DNA of 64,000 nucleotides from Nocardioides immobilis (GTDB lineage: Bacteria > Actinomycetota > Actinomycetes > Propionibacteriales > Nocardioidaceae), in NCBI RefSeq assembly GCF_003515065.1, contig NZ_QXGH01000026.1, forward strand, positions 62,001 to 126,000, given 5' to 3'. Positions 18,328 to 26,154 of this stretch are shown in pieces. The position numbers and the translations under genes were made by a program. The notes beneath the pieces were generated by a model. The model was not told the DNA's origin. It made no database searches and worked only from the letters and a program-made list of their open reading frames with translations. How positions within the stretch are numbered: position 1 is the first letter of the stretch; every line of letters begins with the position of its first letter.

Positions 18328-20132
18328 GGTGCGGCGACCCCCTCGGGCTCGCCGAGCGCATGGTCCTGCTGCTCGTAGGCGTTGACGAGGCGCGCGTAGT
18401 CGGCGTTGCGGGCGACCAGGTCGCGGTGCGGACCCCGGTCGGCGATCACCCCGTCGGAGAGGAAGAGCACTTCGTCGGCGAGCCCGATCGTCGCCTTGCG
18501 GTAGGCCACCACGACGAGGGTCGCGTCGCGATCCGCGCCCTTGAGGGCCGCGAGGATCCGCGCCTCGACCTCGGGGTCGACCGCCGAGGTGGCGTCATCG
18601 AGCAGGAGCAGCCGCGGGCGCCGTACCAGTGCCCGGGCGAGGGAGATCCGCTGCCGCTGACCGCCCGACAGCGAGGTGCCCCGCTCGCCGAGCCGGGTGT
18701 CGAGCCCGTCGGACAGCGCGGCGACGAACCCGTCGGCCTGGGCCGTCCGCAGCGCCGCCCACACGTCCTCGTCGGGCACGTCGGCGCCCAGGGTCACGTT
18801 GCCGCGCACGGTGTCGTCGAAGAGGAACGCGGTCTGCGGCACCACAGAGAGCACCTCGGAGAGCTCGCCGCGGGCCAGGTCGCGGAGGTCCACGCCGTCG
18901 ATGCGGATGCTGCCGTCGTCGACGTCGACCAGCCGGGTCAGCAGGGTGGTCAGCGTGCTCTTGCCCGAGGCCGTCGCGCCCACCACGGCGACCGTACGCC
19001 CGGGCTCGACGGAGAACGTCACGTCGCGGAGCAGTGCCCGATCCGCGTGGTAGCCGTAGCGCAGACCCTCGACGTCGAGCCGGGCGCCGGCGGTCGCCGA
19101 GGGCGCCGGCGCGGCGCCGTACTCCATCGAGCCGGAGGCACGGAGCACTGCGTCGACCCGCCGGTAGCCGACCACGCTGCGGGGGAACTCACCGAGCAAC
19201 CAGCCGATCGACCGGATCGGGAAGGAGACGATCGTCAGCAGGTACGCCACGGTGACGACAGCGCCGGCGTCCGCCGCACCGGACAGGACGCGGTGCACGC
19301 CGAGCACGAGCACGACCAGGACGGCGAGGTTCGGCAGTGCGGCGAGGGTGGGGTCGAAGGCCGCGCGGATCCGGCCGACCTTGATGTTCGTCTCGCGGAG
19401 GTCGGCCGCCTTGGCGCGGAAGCGGGCGGTCTCCTCGGGCTCGCGACCGAGCGTCTTGACGACCATCGCTCCGTCGAACGACTCGTGCGCGATCTCGCTG
19501 AGCTCCGCGCGCAGCTGCTGTGCTCGGGTCGCCCAGCCCTGCGCGAGGTTCTGGTAGACGACGTTGGTCGCGATCACCAGCGGGAAGACCAGGAGCCCGA
19601 CGATCGCGAGCACCAGGTCGGCGAACAGCATCTGGATGACCGCGATCACCATCATCGCGACGGTGCCGACGGCCATCGGCAGTGGCGCGATCGGTCCCCA
19701 GGCCGCTTCCACGTCGGAGTTGGCGTTGGAGAGCAGCTCTCCGGTCGGGTGGCGCTGGTGCCACTCCATCGGGAGCGAGAGGTACTGCCGCGTCACGGCG
19801 CGGCGGGTGCGCGCCTGCATCCGGTACTGCATGACACCCGCGCCGAGGCGGCGGGCCACGATGCCGACCGCGCGCAGGATCGCGACGGCGAGGAAGAGCC
19901 CGAGCACCGCCCAGAGCATGTCGGCGCCGATCTCGCCGTCGCGGAAGGCCGGCAGCACCACGTGATCGGTGGACCACCCGAGCACCCACGCGTCGGCGAC
20001 GGTCAGCGCGCCGAACAGCAGGCTGCCGACGGTCGACGCCGCGAAGACCCACGGCTCGCGCTTGATGGCGATCCAGAGTACGGCGAAGCCGGCGCCCGTC
20101 GTACCGGCGCCGCTCTGCCGCTCGTCCGTCAC
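18324..20132 (-). CDS. ABC exporter half-transporter, subunit with Asp in Walker B
   Basis: Partner of the ABC protein encoded just downstream. Six membrane segments and an ATPase domain with Walker A VVGATASGKSTLTTLL, signature LSGGQRQRISLARAL, and Walker B LLLLDDATSAVD, where the catalytic Glu is replaced by Asp. The usual H-loop histidine region reads VVVAYRKAT, without His. Both changes mark the degenerate site of heterodimeric exporters. I favour GTG 20132 (AGGA five bases upstream, about 602 residues); a TTG at 20165 is in frame but lacks a ribosome site. Confidence 0.9.
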   Translation of the reverse strand: MTDERQSGAGTTGAGFAVLWIAIKREPWVFAASTVGSLLFGALTVADAWVLGWSTDHVVLPAFRDGEIGADMLWAVLGLFLAVAILRAVGIVARRLGAGVMQYRMQARTRRAVTRQYLSLPMEWHQRHPTGELLSNANSDVEAAWGPIAPLPMAVGTVAMMVIAVIQMLFADLVLAIVGLLVFPLVIATNVVYQNLAQGWATRAQQLRAELSEIAHESFDGAMVVKTLGREPEETARFRAKAADLRETNIKVGRIRAAFDPTLAALPNLAVLVVLVLGVHRVLSGAADAGAVVTVAYLLTIVSFPIRSIGWLLGEFPRSVVGYRRVDAVLRASGSMEYGAAPAPSATAGARLDVEGLRYGYHADRALLRDVTFSVEPGRTVAVVGATASGKSTLTTLLTRLVDVDDGSIRIDGVDLRDLARGELSEVLSVVPQTAFLFDDTVRGNVTLGADVPDEDVWAALRTAQADGFVAALSDGLDTRLGERGTSLSGGQRQRISLARALVRRPRLLLLDDATSAVDPEVEARILAALKGADRDATLVVVAYRKATIGLADEVLFLSDGVIADRGPHRDLVARNADYARLVNAYEQQDHALGEPEGVAAP

Positions 20133-20212
20133 TTCGGTCCTGCTCCTGTCCGTCGCCGGTCGCAACCCGACCGGAGGGGTCGTCTATTCCCGCGCCGTGC
20201 CATCCTGCCCCC

Positions 20213-20836
20213 ATGACGTCCTTCGCCCGCTCCGAGCGCATCCGCCTCTGCGATCTCGCTCTCGAGACCGGCCCGGATGCGCCGACCCTCTGCGGCGACT
20301 GGACGGTGCGCGAGCTGATGGCGCACCTCGTCGTCCGTGAGACGAGCCCGCTCTCGGTCGGCATCGTCGTGCCCCCCTTGGCCTCGGTGACCGAGCGCGA
20401 GACGGAGCGGGTGGCGAAGAAGTCGTTCGACAAGCTGGTCGCACGGGTCCGGAAGGCGCGGAACCCGATGGCGCTACCCGGTGTCGACGCGGCCCTCAAC
20501 ACCGCGGAGTACTTCGTGCACCACGAGGACGTCCGCCGTGCGGCTCCGGACTGGCAGCCGCGCACGCTCGAGCCGGACGAGGAGGACGCGCTGTGGCGGA
20601 TCGTCCGGATCTCGGGCAAGGGCCTGATCCGGCCGGCCGGCGTGCCGGTGGTCGCGCGACGGACCGACACCGGTGCCGACACCAACCTCCGGGCGGGCTC
20701 CGACCCGGTCGTCGTGTCCGGGATGCCGTCCGAGATCGTGCTCTTCCTCTACGGTCGCGACCAGACCCGTGGCCTCACCTTCGAGGGGCCGGACGACCGG
20801 ATCGCCCAGCTGCGCGAGGCGCGGCTCGGAATCTAG
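20213..20836 (+). CDS. TIGR03085 family protein (DinB/maleylpyruvate isomerase-like fold)
   Basis: The 207-residue product has the start of the mycothiol-dependent four-helix family: RLCDLALETGPDAPTLCGDW followed by TVRELMAHLVVRE, with a later YFVHHEDVRRA that supplies more metal-type histidines. Actinobacterial TIGR03085 members (name recalled) are annotated as metal-binding, with no proven reaction. The TVRELxAHL histidine plus HHED suggest a divalent metal site. ATG with no ribosome site; CATCCT ends six bases before it, a weak leaderless candidate. Divergent from the ABC pair. Confidence 0.8.
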   Translation: MTSFARSERIRLCDLALETGPDAPTLCGDWTVRELMAHLVVRETSPLSVGIVVPPLASVTERETERVAKKSFDKLVARVRKARNPMALPGVDAALNTAEYFVHHEDVRRAAPDWQPRTLEPDEEDALWRIVRISGKGLIRPAGVPVVARRTDTGADTNLRAGSDPVVVSGMPSEIVLFLYGRDQTRGLTFEGPDDRIAQLREARLGI

Positions 20837-20864
20837 CGGGGCGGGTCGACCCAGGCCGTCTACG

Positions 20865-20880
20865 ACCCGGCGTACCGGGT
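20865..20880 (+). terminator. Small hairpin after the TIGR03085 gene
   Basis: ACCCGG and CCGGGT enclose the loop CGTA, 29 bases after the stop. The six-base stem has no T-run. It may weakly end transcription or act as an operator for the kinase gene. Confidence 0.3.
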
Positions 20881-20969
20881 AGTTCCTCCACTCACCCTTT
20901 CGTCGCTGCGAGCCCGGCACCTCTCGGGGCATCTGTCAGAGCTCGACCCAAGGATCTGTGGAGCTTGAC

Positions 20970-22256
20970 ATGACCGACCCAGCACCCATCGTGCTGAACG
21001 ACCGCTACGAGCTGCGCGGCCTCCTCGGTCGGGGAGGGATGGCGGAGGTCTACCGCGGCTTCGATCACGTGCTCGGCCGCGAGGTCGCCGTCAAGGTCAT
21101 GCACGCCGCGCTCGTCGCCGATGTCGACCGGCAACGGTTCGCCTCCGAGACCCGCCTGCTGGCCGGCCTGAACAACCCGCACCTGGTGACGTTGCTGGAC
21201 GCCGGCGTCGACGACCGGGACGGCACATCCCGCCCGTGGCTGGTGATGGAGCTGGTCACCGGCGGCACGTTGGCCAGCCGCCTCGCGGGCGGGCCGCTGC
21301 CGGCCGAGGAGGTGGCCGCGATCGGGTCCGGCCTCGCGACGGCGCTGAGCCACGTGCACGCCAACGGCATCGTCCACCGCGACGTGAAGCCCTCCAACGT
21401 CCTCGTGACCGGGACCGGGCTGACCAAGCTGGCCGACTTCGGCGTCGCCCGTCTCGTCGACGAGCAGTCCGACCTCACCGGCACCGGTTTCACCATCGGC
21501 ACGGTGGCCTACCTCGCCCCCGAGCAGGTGCGCGGGCTGCCGCAGACCGGCGCCAGCGACGTCTACGCCCTGGGCCTGGTCCTGCTGGAGGCGCTGACCG
21601 GTCAGCGCGCCTACACCGGCACGTCGGTCGAGGCGGCGCTGGCCCGGCTCCACCGCAGTCCCCTCATCCCCGTCTCCCTCGGCGCCGCCTGGGTCCAGCT
21701 GCTCGACGCGATGACCGCCGGCGAGGCGACCGACCGGCCGGGAGCAGACCAGGTCGCCGCGCAGCTGGCGGCGATCCGCGGTGGCGCCACGCCGGCCGCT
21801 GCCGCCGGGCTCGACCCCACCAGCACGACGGCACTTCCACTTGCCGCCTCGATGTCGGTCGCGGGGGCGGACTCGAGCACGGGCACAGGCAAGAAGCGAC
21901 GGGCACGACGACGGACACTGGCGGGCGCGGCAGCAGTCGCTCTCGTCCTCCTCGCCGCAGGCATCACCTGGGGCATCGCGGGCGGGACGGACTCCACGCC
22001 GTCCGCCGCCGACGCTGTCGAGAACTCCCGCGCTCCGGGCCCCAGGGCGGACGGCATCCGACCTACGACCGCTCCCCCGTCCTCACCCACCTCCTCCGCG
22101 ACGGACGTCGCGCCGGTGAAGGTCGATCGGCCCGCGAGGAGCAAGCACAAGGCACACGGCGCCAAGAAGTCGAAGCCGCACAAGGCCAAGACGACGAAGC
22201 ACGGGAAGTCGGGGAAGGGTCACGGGAAGGGCCGCAAGGGCAAGAAGAAGAAGTAG
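20970..22256 (+). CDS. Transmembrane Ser/Thr protein kinase with Lys-rich extracellular tail
   Basis: PknB-type eukaryotic-like kinase. The catalytic domain (about 13-270) has the Gly loop LLGRGGMAEVYRG, Lys42 in VAVKVMH, HRDVKPSNVL near 136-145, ADFGVARL (DFG), and GTVAYLAPEQ. One membrane helix follows at about 316-338 (LAGAAAVALVLLAAGITWGI). The outer part of about 90 residues has no PASTA repeats; it is Pro/Ser/Thr-rich, then ends in a Lys/Gly/His block (KHKAHGAKKSKPHKAK, finally KKKK). Such a tail could bind anionic wall polymers (inference). ATG 20970 has GGAG six bases upstream; an in-frame GTG lies at 20958. Confidence 0.92.
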   Translation: MTDPAPIVLNDRYELRGLLGRGGMAEVYRGFDHVLGREVAVKVMHAALVADVDRQRFASETRLLAGLNNPHLVTLLDAGVDDRDGTSRPWLVMELVTGGTLASRLAGGPLPAEEVAAIGSGLATALSHVHANGIVHRDVKPSNVLVTGTGLTKLADFGVARLVDEQSDLTGTGFTIGTVAYLAPEQVRGLPQTGASDVYALGLVLLEALTGQRAYTGTSVEAALARLHRSPLIPVSLGAAWVQLLDAMTAGEATDRPGADQVAAQLAAIRGGATPAAAAGLDPTSTTALPLAASMSVAGADSSTGTGKKRRARRRTLAGAAAVALVLLAAGITWGIAGGTDSTPSAADAVENSRAPGPRADGIRPTTAPPSSPTSSATDVAPVKVDRPARSKHKAHGAKKSKPHKAKTTKHGKSGKGHGKGRKGKKKK

Positions 22257-22317
22257 CGTCGTCGCTCCTTGTTCGTTCTTGCGCGTCTGTTCGACTATCT
22301 GCCCAACGCGGGCGACC

Positions 22318-22680
22318 TCAGGCGTCGCCGAGGTGCTGCACGACGCGGACGCTCAGGTGGAACGTCGTCATCGCGCCCTGGATGATCGTCAGGAACCCAT
22401 CGGGACCGTCGCGGTAGACCTGGCGGCCCTGCGGCGAGAAGGGGTCGGGCGGGTCGTAGGCGAACGCCTCCTTCTGCGCCGCGACCAGCGCCTCCTCGCG
22501 GGTCGGGTACGACCCACCCAGGACGTTCACGATGGTCGGCGGCTTCGCCTGCCCCTTGTTCGAGTACTCGACGGCGACCATCCATGCGCCCGCATCCGTG
22601 CCCCGCGGGGCGACCGGGTCCTCGCGAAGCTCCCAGGGCACCTCGTCGCCGCCGGCGTCATACACCTCGTACTGGCTCAC
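22318..22680 (-). CDS. Conserved-looking small protein at the end of the his operon
   Basis: A soluble 120-residue protein with no signal or membrane segment and no motif I recognise. It is acidic at the N-terminus and contains YSNKGQAKPPTIVNVLGGSY and AFAYDPPDPFSPQGRQVYRD, a pattern suggesting a small beta-rich domain. GTG start with AGGA eight bases upstream. It begins 16 bases after the hisF stop on the same strand and is the last gene of the his run. Convergent with the kinase; the 61-base gap holds no hairpin. Confidence 0.65.
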   Translation of the reverse strand: MSQYEVYDAGGDEVPWELREDPVAPRGTDAGAWMVAVEYSNKGQAKPPTIVNVLGGSYPTREEALVAAQKEAFAYDPPDPFSPQGRQVYRDGPDGFLTIIQGAMTTFHLSVRVVQHLGDA

Positions 22681-22696
22681 GGCGCTGTCCTACCCG

Positions 22697-23458
22697 TCAC
22701 CTGACCGGATAACCCGCGTCGCCCAGTGTCTGCTTCACGTCACCGATCCGCAGGGTGCCGAAGTGGAAGACGGTGGCCGCGAGCACCGCGTCCGCCCCGG
22801 CCTCGACCGCAGGTGGGAAGTGCTCGACAGCGCCGGCGCCGCCCGAGGCGATCACCGGGATCGAGACCTCGGTGCGCACCGCGCGGATCAGCTCGAGGTC
22901 GAACCCCGAGGTGGTCCCGTCGGCATCCATGGCGTTGAGCAGGATCTCCCCTGCGCCGAGCTCGGCAGCCTGCACCGCCCACGCGATGGCGTCGAGGCCG
23001 GCGGACTTGCGGCCACCGTGGGTCGTGACCTCGAACCCGGAGTCGGTCCCAGGCGCCCGCCGCGCGTCGACCGACAGCACCAGGACCTGGTTGCCGAACC
23101 GGTCGGCGATCTCGGCGACCAGCTCGGGGCGGTGGATGGCGGCGGTGTTGACCGCGATCTTGTCGGCGCCCGCGCGGAGCATCCGGTCGACGTCGTCGAC
23201 GCTGCGGATGCCGCCGCCGACGGTGAGCGGGATGAAGACCTGTTCCGCCGTGGCCGACACGATCTCCAGCGTCGTCGCCCGACCCTCGTGGGACGCGGAG
23301 ATGTCCAGGAACGTCAGCTCGTCGGCGCCCTCGGCGTCGTAGGTCCGGGCCAGCTCGACGGGGTCACCGGCGTCACGCAGCTCCTTGAAGTTGATGCCCT
23401 TGACGACCCGGCCCGCGTCGACGTCGAGGCACGGGATGACCCGGACCGCGAGGCTCAT
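22697..23458 (-). CDS. hisF: Imidazole glycerol phosphate synthase subunit HisF
   Basis: Cyclase half of IGP synthase; uses ammonia from HisH to make imidazole glycerol phosphate and AICAR. The 253-residue barrel has the catalytic Asp in VIPCLDVDAGRVVKG and the second in VLSVDARRAP, with phosphate loops IPLTVGGGIRS and IPVIASGGAGAVEHF. The ten-base gap to priA upstream fits a single transcript. Confidence 0.97.
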   Translation of the reverse strand: MSLAVRVIPCLDVDAGRVVKGINFKELRDAGDPVELARTYDAEGADELTFLDISASHEGRATTLEIVSATAEQVFIPLTVGGGIRSVDDVDRMLRAGADKIAVNTAAIHRPELVAEIADRFGNQVLVLSVDARRAPGTDSGFEVTTHGGRKSAGLDAIAWAVQAAELGAGEILLNAMDADGTTSGFDLELIRAVRTEVSIPVIASGGAGAVEHFPPAVEAGADAVLAATVFHFGTLRIGDVKQTLGDAGYPVR

Positions 23459-23468
23459 CGCCAGCCCC

Positions 23469-24209
23469 TCATCGGCCCGCAGCAGGCAGCGTCAGCGCGA
23501 GGGCGTCCTCGAGCGTGAACTGGCCCGTGTAGAGCGCGGTGCCGGCGATCGCGCCCTCGACGCCGATCGGCACCAGCTCCATCAGGGCACGGATGTCGCC
23601 GAGCGTCGTCACGCCTCCGGAGGCCACGATCGGCCGGTCCGTGGCCTCGCAGACGTCGCGCAGCAGCTGCAGGTTGGGCCCCTGGAGCATGCCGTCCTTG
23701 TTGACGTCGGTGACGACGTAACGCGCGCAACCCTCGGAGTCGAGGCGCGCCAGCGTCTCGTAGAGGTCGCCGCCCTCCTGGGTCCACCCGCGGGCCGCGA
23801 GCGTGCGGCCGCGGACGTCGAGCCCGACCGCCACGCGGTCGCCGTACGTCGCGATCGCCTGCGCGCACCACTCCGGCTGCTCGAGCGCCGCCGTGCCGAT
23901 GTTGACGCGCCGGCAGCCGGTCGCCATCGCCGCCTCCAGCGACTCGTCGTCGCGGATGCCGCCGCTCATCTCGACCTGGATGTCCAGCTTGCCGACGATC
24001 TCGGCCTGGAGCGCGCGGTTGTTGCCGTGCCCGAACGCCGCGTCGAGGTCGACCAGGTGGATCCACTCAGCGCCGGCCTCCTGCCAGCGCAGGGCGGCCT
24101 CGATCGGGTCGCCGAAGCGCTTCTCGGACCCGTCGACGCCCTGGACCAGCTGGACGGCCTGGCCGCCCTTGATGTCGACAGCGGGCAGGAGCTCGAGGTA
24201 GTCGCTCAC
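23469..24209 (-). CDS. priA: PriA: ProFAR isomerase, probably bifunctional HisA/TrpF
   Basis: Isomerises ProFAR to PRFAR in histidine synthesis. In actinobacteria this enzyme usually also does the TrpF step of tryptophan synthesis, and no separate trpF is seen here. Motifs are LELLPAVDIKGGQAVQLVQG (catalytic Asp), VEMSGGIRDDESL, VTDVNKDGMLQGPN (second Asp) and VASGGVTTLGDI. I chose GTG 24209 (246 residues, GGAAGG nine bases upstream); the frame extends 11 codons into the upstream gene. Dual activity is inferred from lineage. Confidence 0.93.
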   Translation of the reverse strand: MSDYLELLPAVDIKGGQAVQLVQGVDGSEKRFGDPIEAALRWQEAGAEWIHLVDLDAAFGHGNNRALQAEIVGKLDIQVEMSGGIRDDESLEAAMATGCRRVNIGTAALEQPEWCAQAIATYGDRVAVGLDVRGRTLAARGWTQEGGDLYETLARLDSEGCARYVVTDVNKDGMLQGPNLQLLRDVCEATDRPIVASGGVTTLGDIRALMELVPIGVEGAIAGTALYTGQFTLEDALALTLPAAGR

Positions 24210-24213
24210 GGGG

Positions 24214-24849
24214 TCATGCCTTCCAGATCGGAGCGATGTCACGGCGGTAGCCGCGACCGAACAGGGCGCCGACGATGAGTACGACGGGCGCCGGGATGGT
24301 CTGCTTGAGTGCGGTCTTCTCGCGCTCGGTGGCCCCGTCCTGGACCCAGACGAGGAAGTCGCCGGCCTTGGACAGGTCGGTGTGCCGCACCTCCTTCTCG
24401 GCCACCTTGAACCCGGGGTCGCCCTGGTGCTCGGCGATCAACGGCTCCACGTCGCGCTCCTCGTGCTCGAGGTGCCGGTCGACCACCGCGCTGGAGGCGT
24501 CGATCACCGCGGCCGCCTCGGCGGCCTTCGTGGCGGACGGATCGGCGACGACTCCGTCGATGGCGTCCTGGCCGGCGACCAGCGCGTCGTGCAGCTCGCC
24601 GTGCTCGGCCTCCATCGCGTCCAGCAGGGCGCCGTCGACACCCTGGGCACGGAGGAACGGGAAGATGTGGTGGTCCTCGCCCTCGTGGTGGTGCTTGAGC
24701 TCGGCGCGGAGGAAGTTCCAGGCACGCTGGATGTCCCGGGCACGCTCGGCGTCGCCGTCGGCCATCGACCGCAACGCGGCCGCCGTACGACTGAGGTCGC
24801 GGCGTACGGCGGCGTGGATGATCTGGTTCATGCTGAGGTCAGCGGCCAT
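24214..24849 (-). CDS. Hemerythrin-type protein inside the his operon
   Basis: A 211-residue protein with a hemerythrin HHE helical bundle. Iron-type ligands are visible as KHHHEGEDHHIFPFL (about 52-66), MEAEHGELHDAL and VDRHLEHEERDVEPLIAEH. Such proteins hold a di-iron centre that binds oxygen or nitric oxide. The C-terminal part has a hydrophobic stretch (IPAPVVLIVGALFGRGYRR) that may contact the membrane. It lies between hisH and priA, 23 and four bases apart, so it is co-transcribed with them. Nothing in the pathway needs it; see findings. Confidence 0.85.
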   Translation of the reverse strand: MAADLSMNQIIHAAVRRDLSRTAAALRSMADGDAERARDIQRAWNFLRAELKHHHEGEDHHIFPFLRAQGVDGALLDAMEAEHGELHDALVAGQDAIDGVVADPSATKAAEAAAVIDASSAVVDRHLEHEERDVEPLIAEHQGDPGFKVAEKEVRHTDLSKAGDFLVWVQDGATEREKTALKQTIPAPVVLIVGALFGRGYRRDIAPIWKA

Positions 24850-24872
24850 GGCGAAACGCTATCCGAGCCGCG

Positions 24873-25517
24873 TCAGAGCCCGGTGACCCAGTTGCGCAGC
24901 AGCTGAGCACCCGCATCGCCCGACTTCTCGGGGTGGAACTGGGTCGCGCACAGAGGACCGTTCTCGACGGCCGCGACGAACCGGTCGCCACCGTGCTCCG
25001 CCCAGATCACTCGCGGCTGGTACGGGCCGGGGGTGCGGTCGTTGGTGACGAGCGTCCAGTCCCGCACGCCGTAGGAGTGCACGAAGTAGAACCGCTCGTC
25101 CTCGATGCCGGCGAACAGCCGCGACCCCTCCGGGACGTCGACCGTGTTCCAGCCCATGTGCGGCACGATCGGCGCCTGCAGCCGCTCGACGACCCCGGGC
25201 CACTCGCCACAGCCCTCGGTCTCGACCCCGTGCTCGATGCCGCGCTCGAACAGGATCTGCATGCCGACGCAGATGCCGAGCACCGGGCGGCCTCCGGCGA
25301 GGCGCCGGCCGATGACCCGCTCCCCCCGGATCCCGAGCAGCCCCCGCATGCACGCGGCGTAGGCACCGACGCCCGGCACCAGCAGCCCGTCGGCCTCCAT
25401 GGCGAGGTCGAGGTCGGACGTCAGCGTGACGGTCGCGCCGGCGCGCTCGACTGCGCGCACGGCGGAGCGCAGGTTGCCCGACCCGTAGTCCAGGACGACA
25501 ACAGAAGGACCGGTCAC
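24873..25517 (-). CDS. hisH: Imidazole glycerol phosphate synthase subunit HisH
   Basis: Glutaminase partner of HisF. The class I amidotransferase triad is seen as the Cys in LGICVGMQILFE and the His and Glu in TQFHPEKSGDAG. 214 residues, normal length. VVVLDYGSGNLRS is the typical N-terminus. It follows hisB by 22 bases; the gap contains a GAGCGCAGCGAAC motif resembling one at 60827. Confidence 0.97.
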   Translation of the reverse strand: MTGPSVVVLDYGSGNLRSAVRAVERAGATVTLTSDLDLAMEADGLLVPGVGAYAACMRGLLGIRGERVIGRRLAGGRPVLGICVGMQILFERGIEHGVETEGCGEWPGVVERLQAPIVPHMGWNTVDVPEGSRLFAGIEDERFYFVHSYGVRDWTLVTNDRTPGPYQPRVIWAEHGGDRFVAAVENGPLCATQFHPEKSGDAGAQLLRNWVTGL

Positions 25518-25539
25518 TCCGTCCGACCGTTCGCTGCGC

Positions 25540-26154
25540 TCACAGGGCGCCCTTGGTGGAGGGGATCCCCGTCTCGCGCGGGTCGATCGCGATCGCGTCG
25601 CGGAACGCCCGGGCGAACGCCTTGAACTGCGTCTCCACGATGTGGTGCGGCTCGCGGCCGGCCAGCACCCGCACGTGCAGCGCTAGGTGCGCGTGGAACG
25701 CGATCGTCTCGAAGACGTGCCGGGTCAGCGAGCCGAGGTAGGGGACGGCCTCGCCACCGCCGCCGAGCGCGACGTACGGCTGGCCCTCCGGCTCGCCGGT
25801 GTGGACGCAGTAGGGACGGCCCGAGACGTCGACCACGGCCTGCACCAGCGCCTCGTCGAGCGGCACGGTCGCGTCGCCGAAGCGGCGGATGCCGACCTTG
25901 TCGCCGAGCGCCTCGCGCAGGGCCTGTCCGAGCACGATCGCTGTGTCCTCGACCGTGTGGTGGGCGTCGATGTGGGTGTCGCCGGAGGTCTGGACCGTGA
26001 GGTCGACCAGCGAGTGCCGGGCGAACGAGATGAGCATGTGGTCGTAGAAGCCGACGCCGGTGGAGACGTCGTGGCGCCCCGAGCCGTCGAGGTCGACCTC
26101 GACGAGCACCTTGGACTCGCTCGTCTGCCGCTCGATGCGGGCAGTTCTACTCAT
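25540..26154 (-). CDS. hisB: Imidazoleglycerol-phosphate dehydratase
   Basis: Dehydrates IGP to imidazole acetol phosphate. The 204-residue protein is the dehydratase alone, without the phosphatase domain of enterobacterial HisB. Manganese-binding repeats are GFYDHMLISFARHSL, DAHHTVEDTAIVLGQAL, TRHVFETIAFHAHLAL and PHHIVETQFKAFARAFR. ATG 26154 overlaps the hisC stop (ATGA), indicating coupled translation. Confidence 0.97.
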   Translation of the reverse strand: MSRTARIERQTSESKVLVEVDLDGSGRHDVSTGVGFYDHMLISFARHSLVDLTVQTSGDTHIDAHHTVEDTAIVLGQALREALGDKVGIRRFGDATVPLDEALVQAVVDVSGRPYCVHTGEPEGQPYVALGGGGEAVPYLGSLTRHVFETIAFHAHLALHVRVLAGREPHHIVETQFKAFARAFRDAIAIDPRETGIPSTKGAL

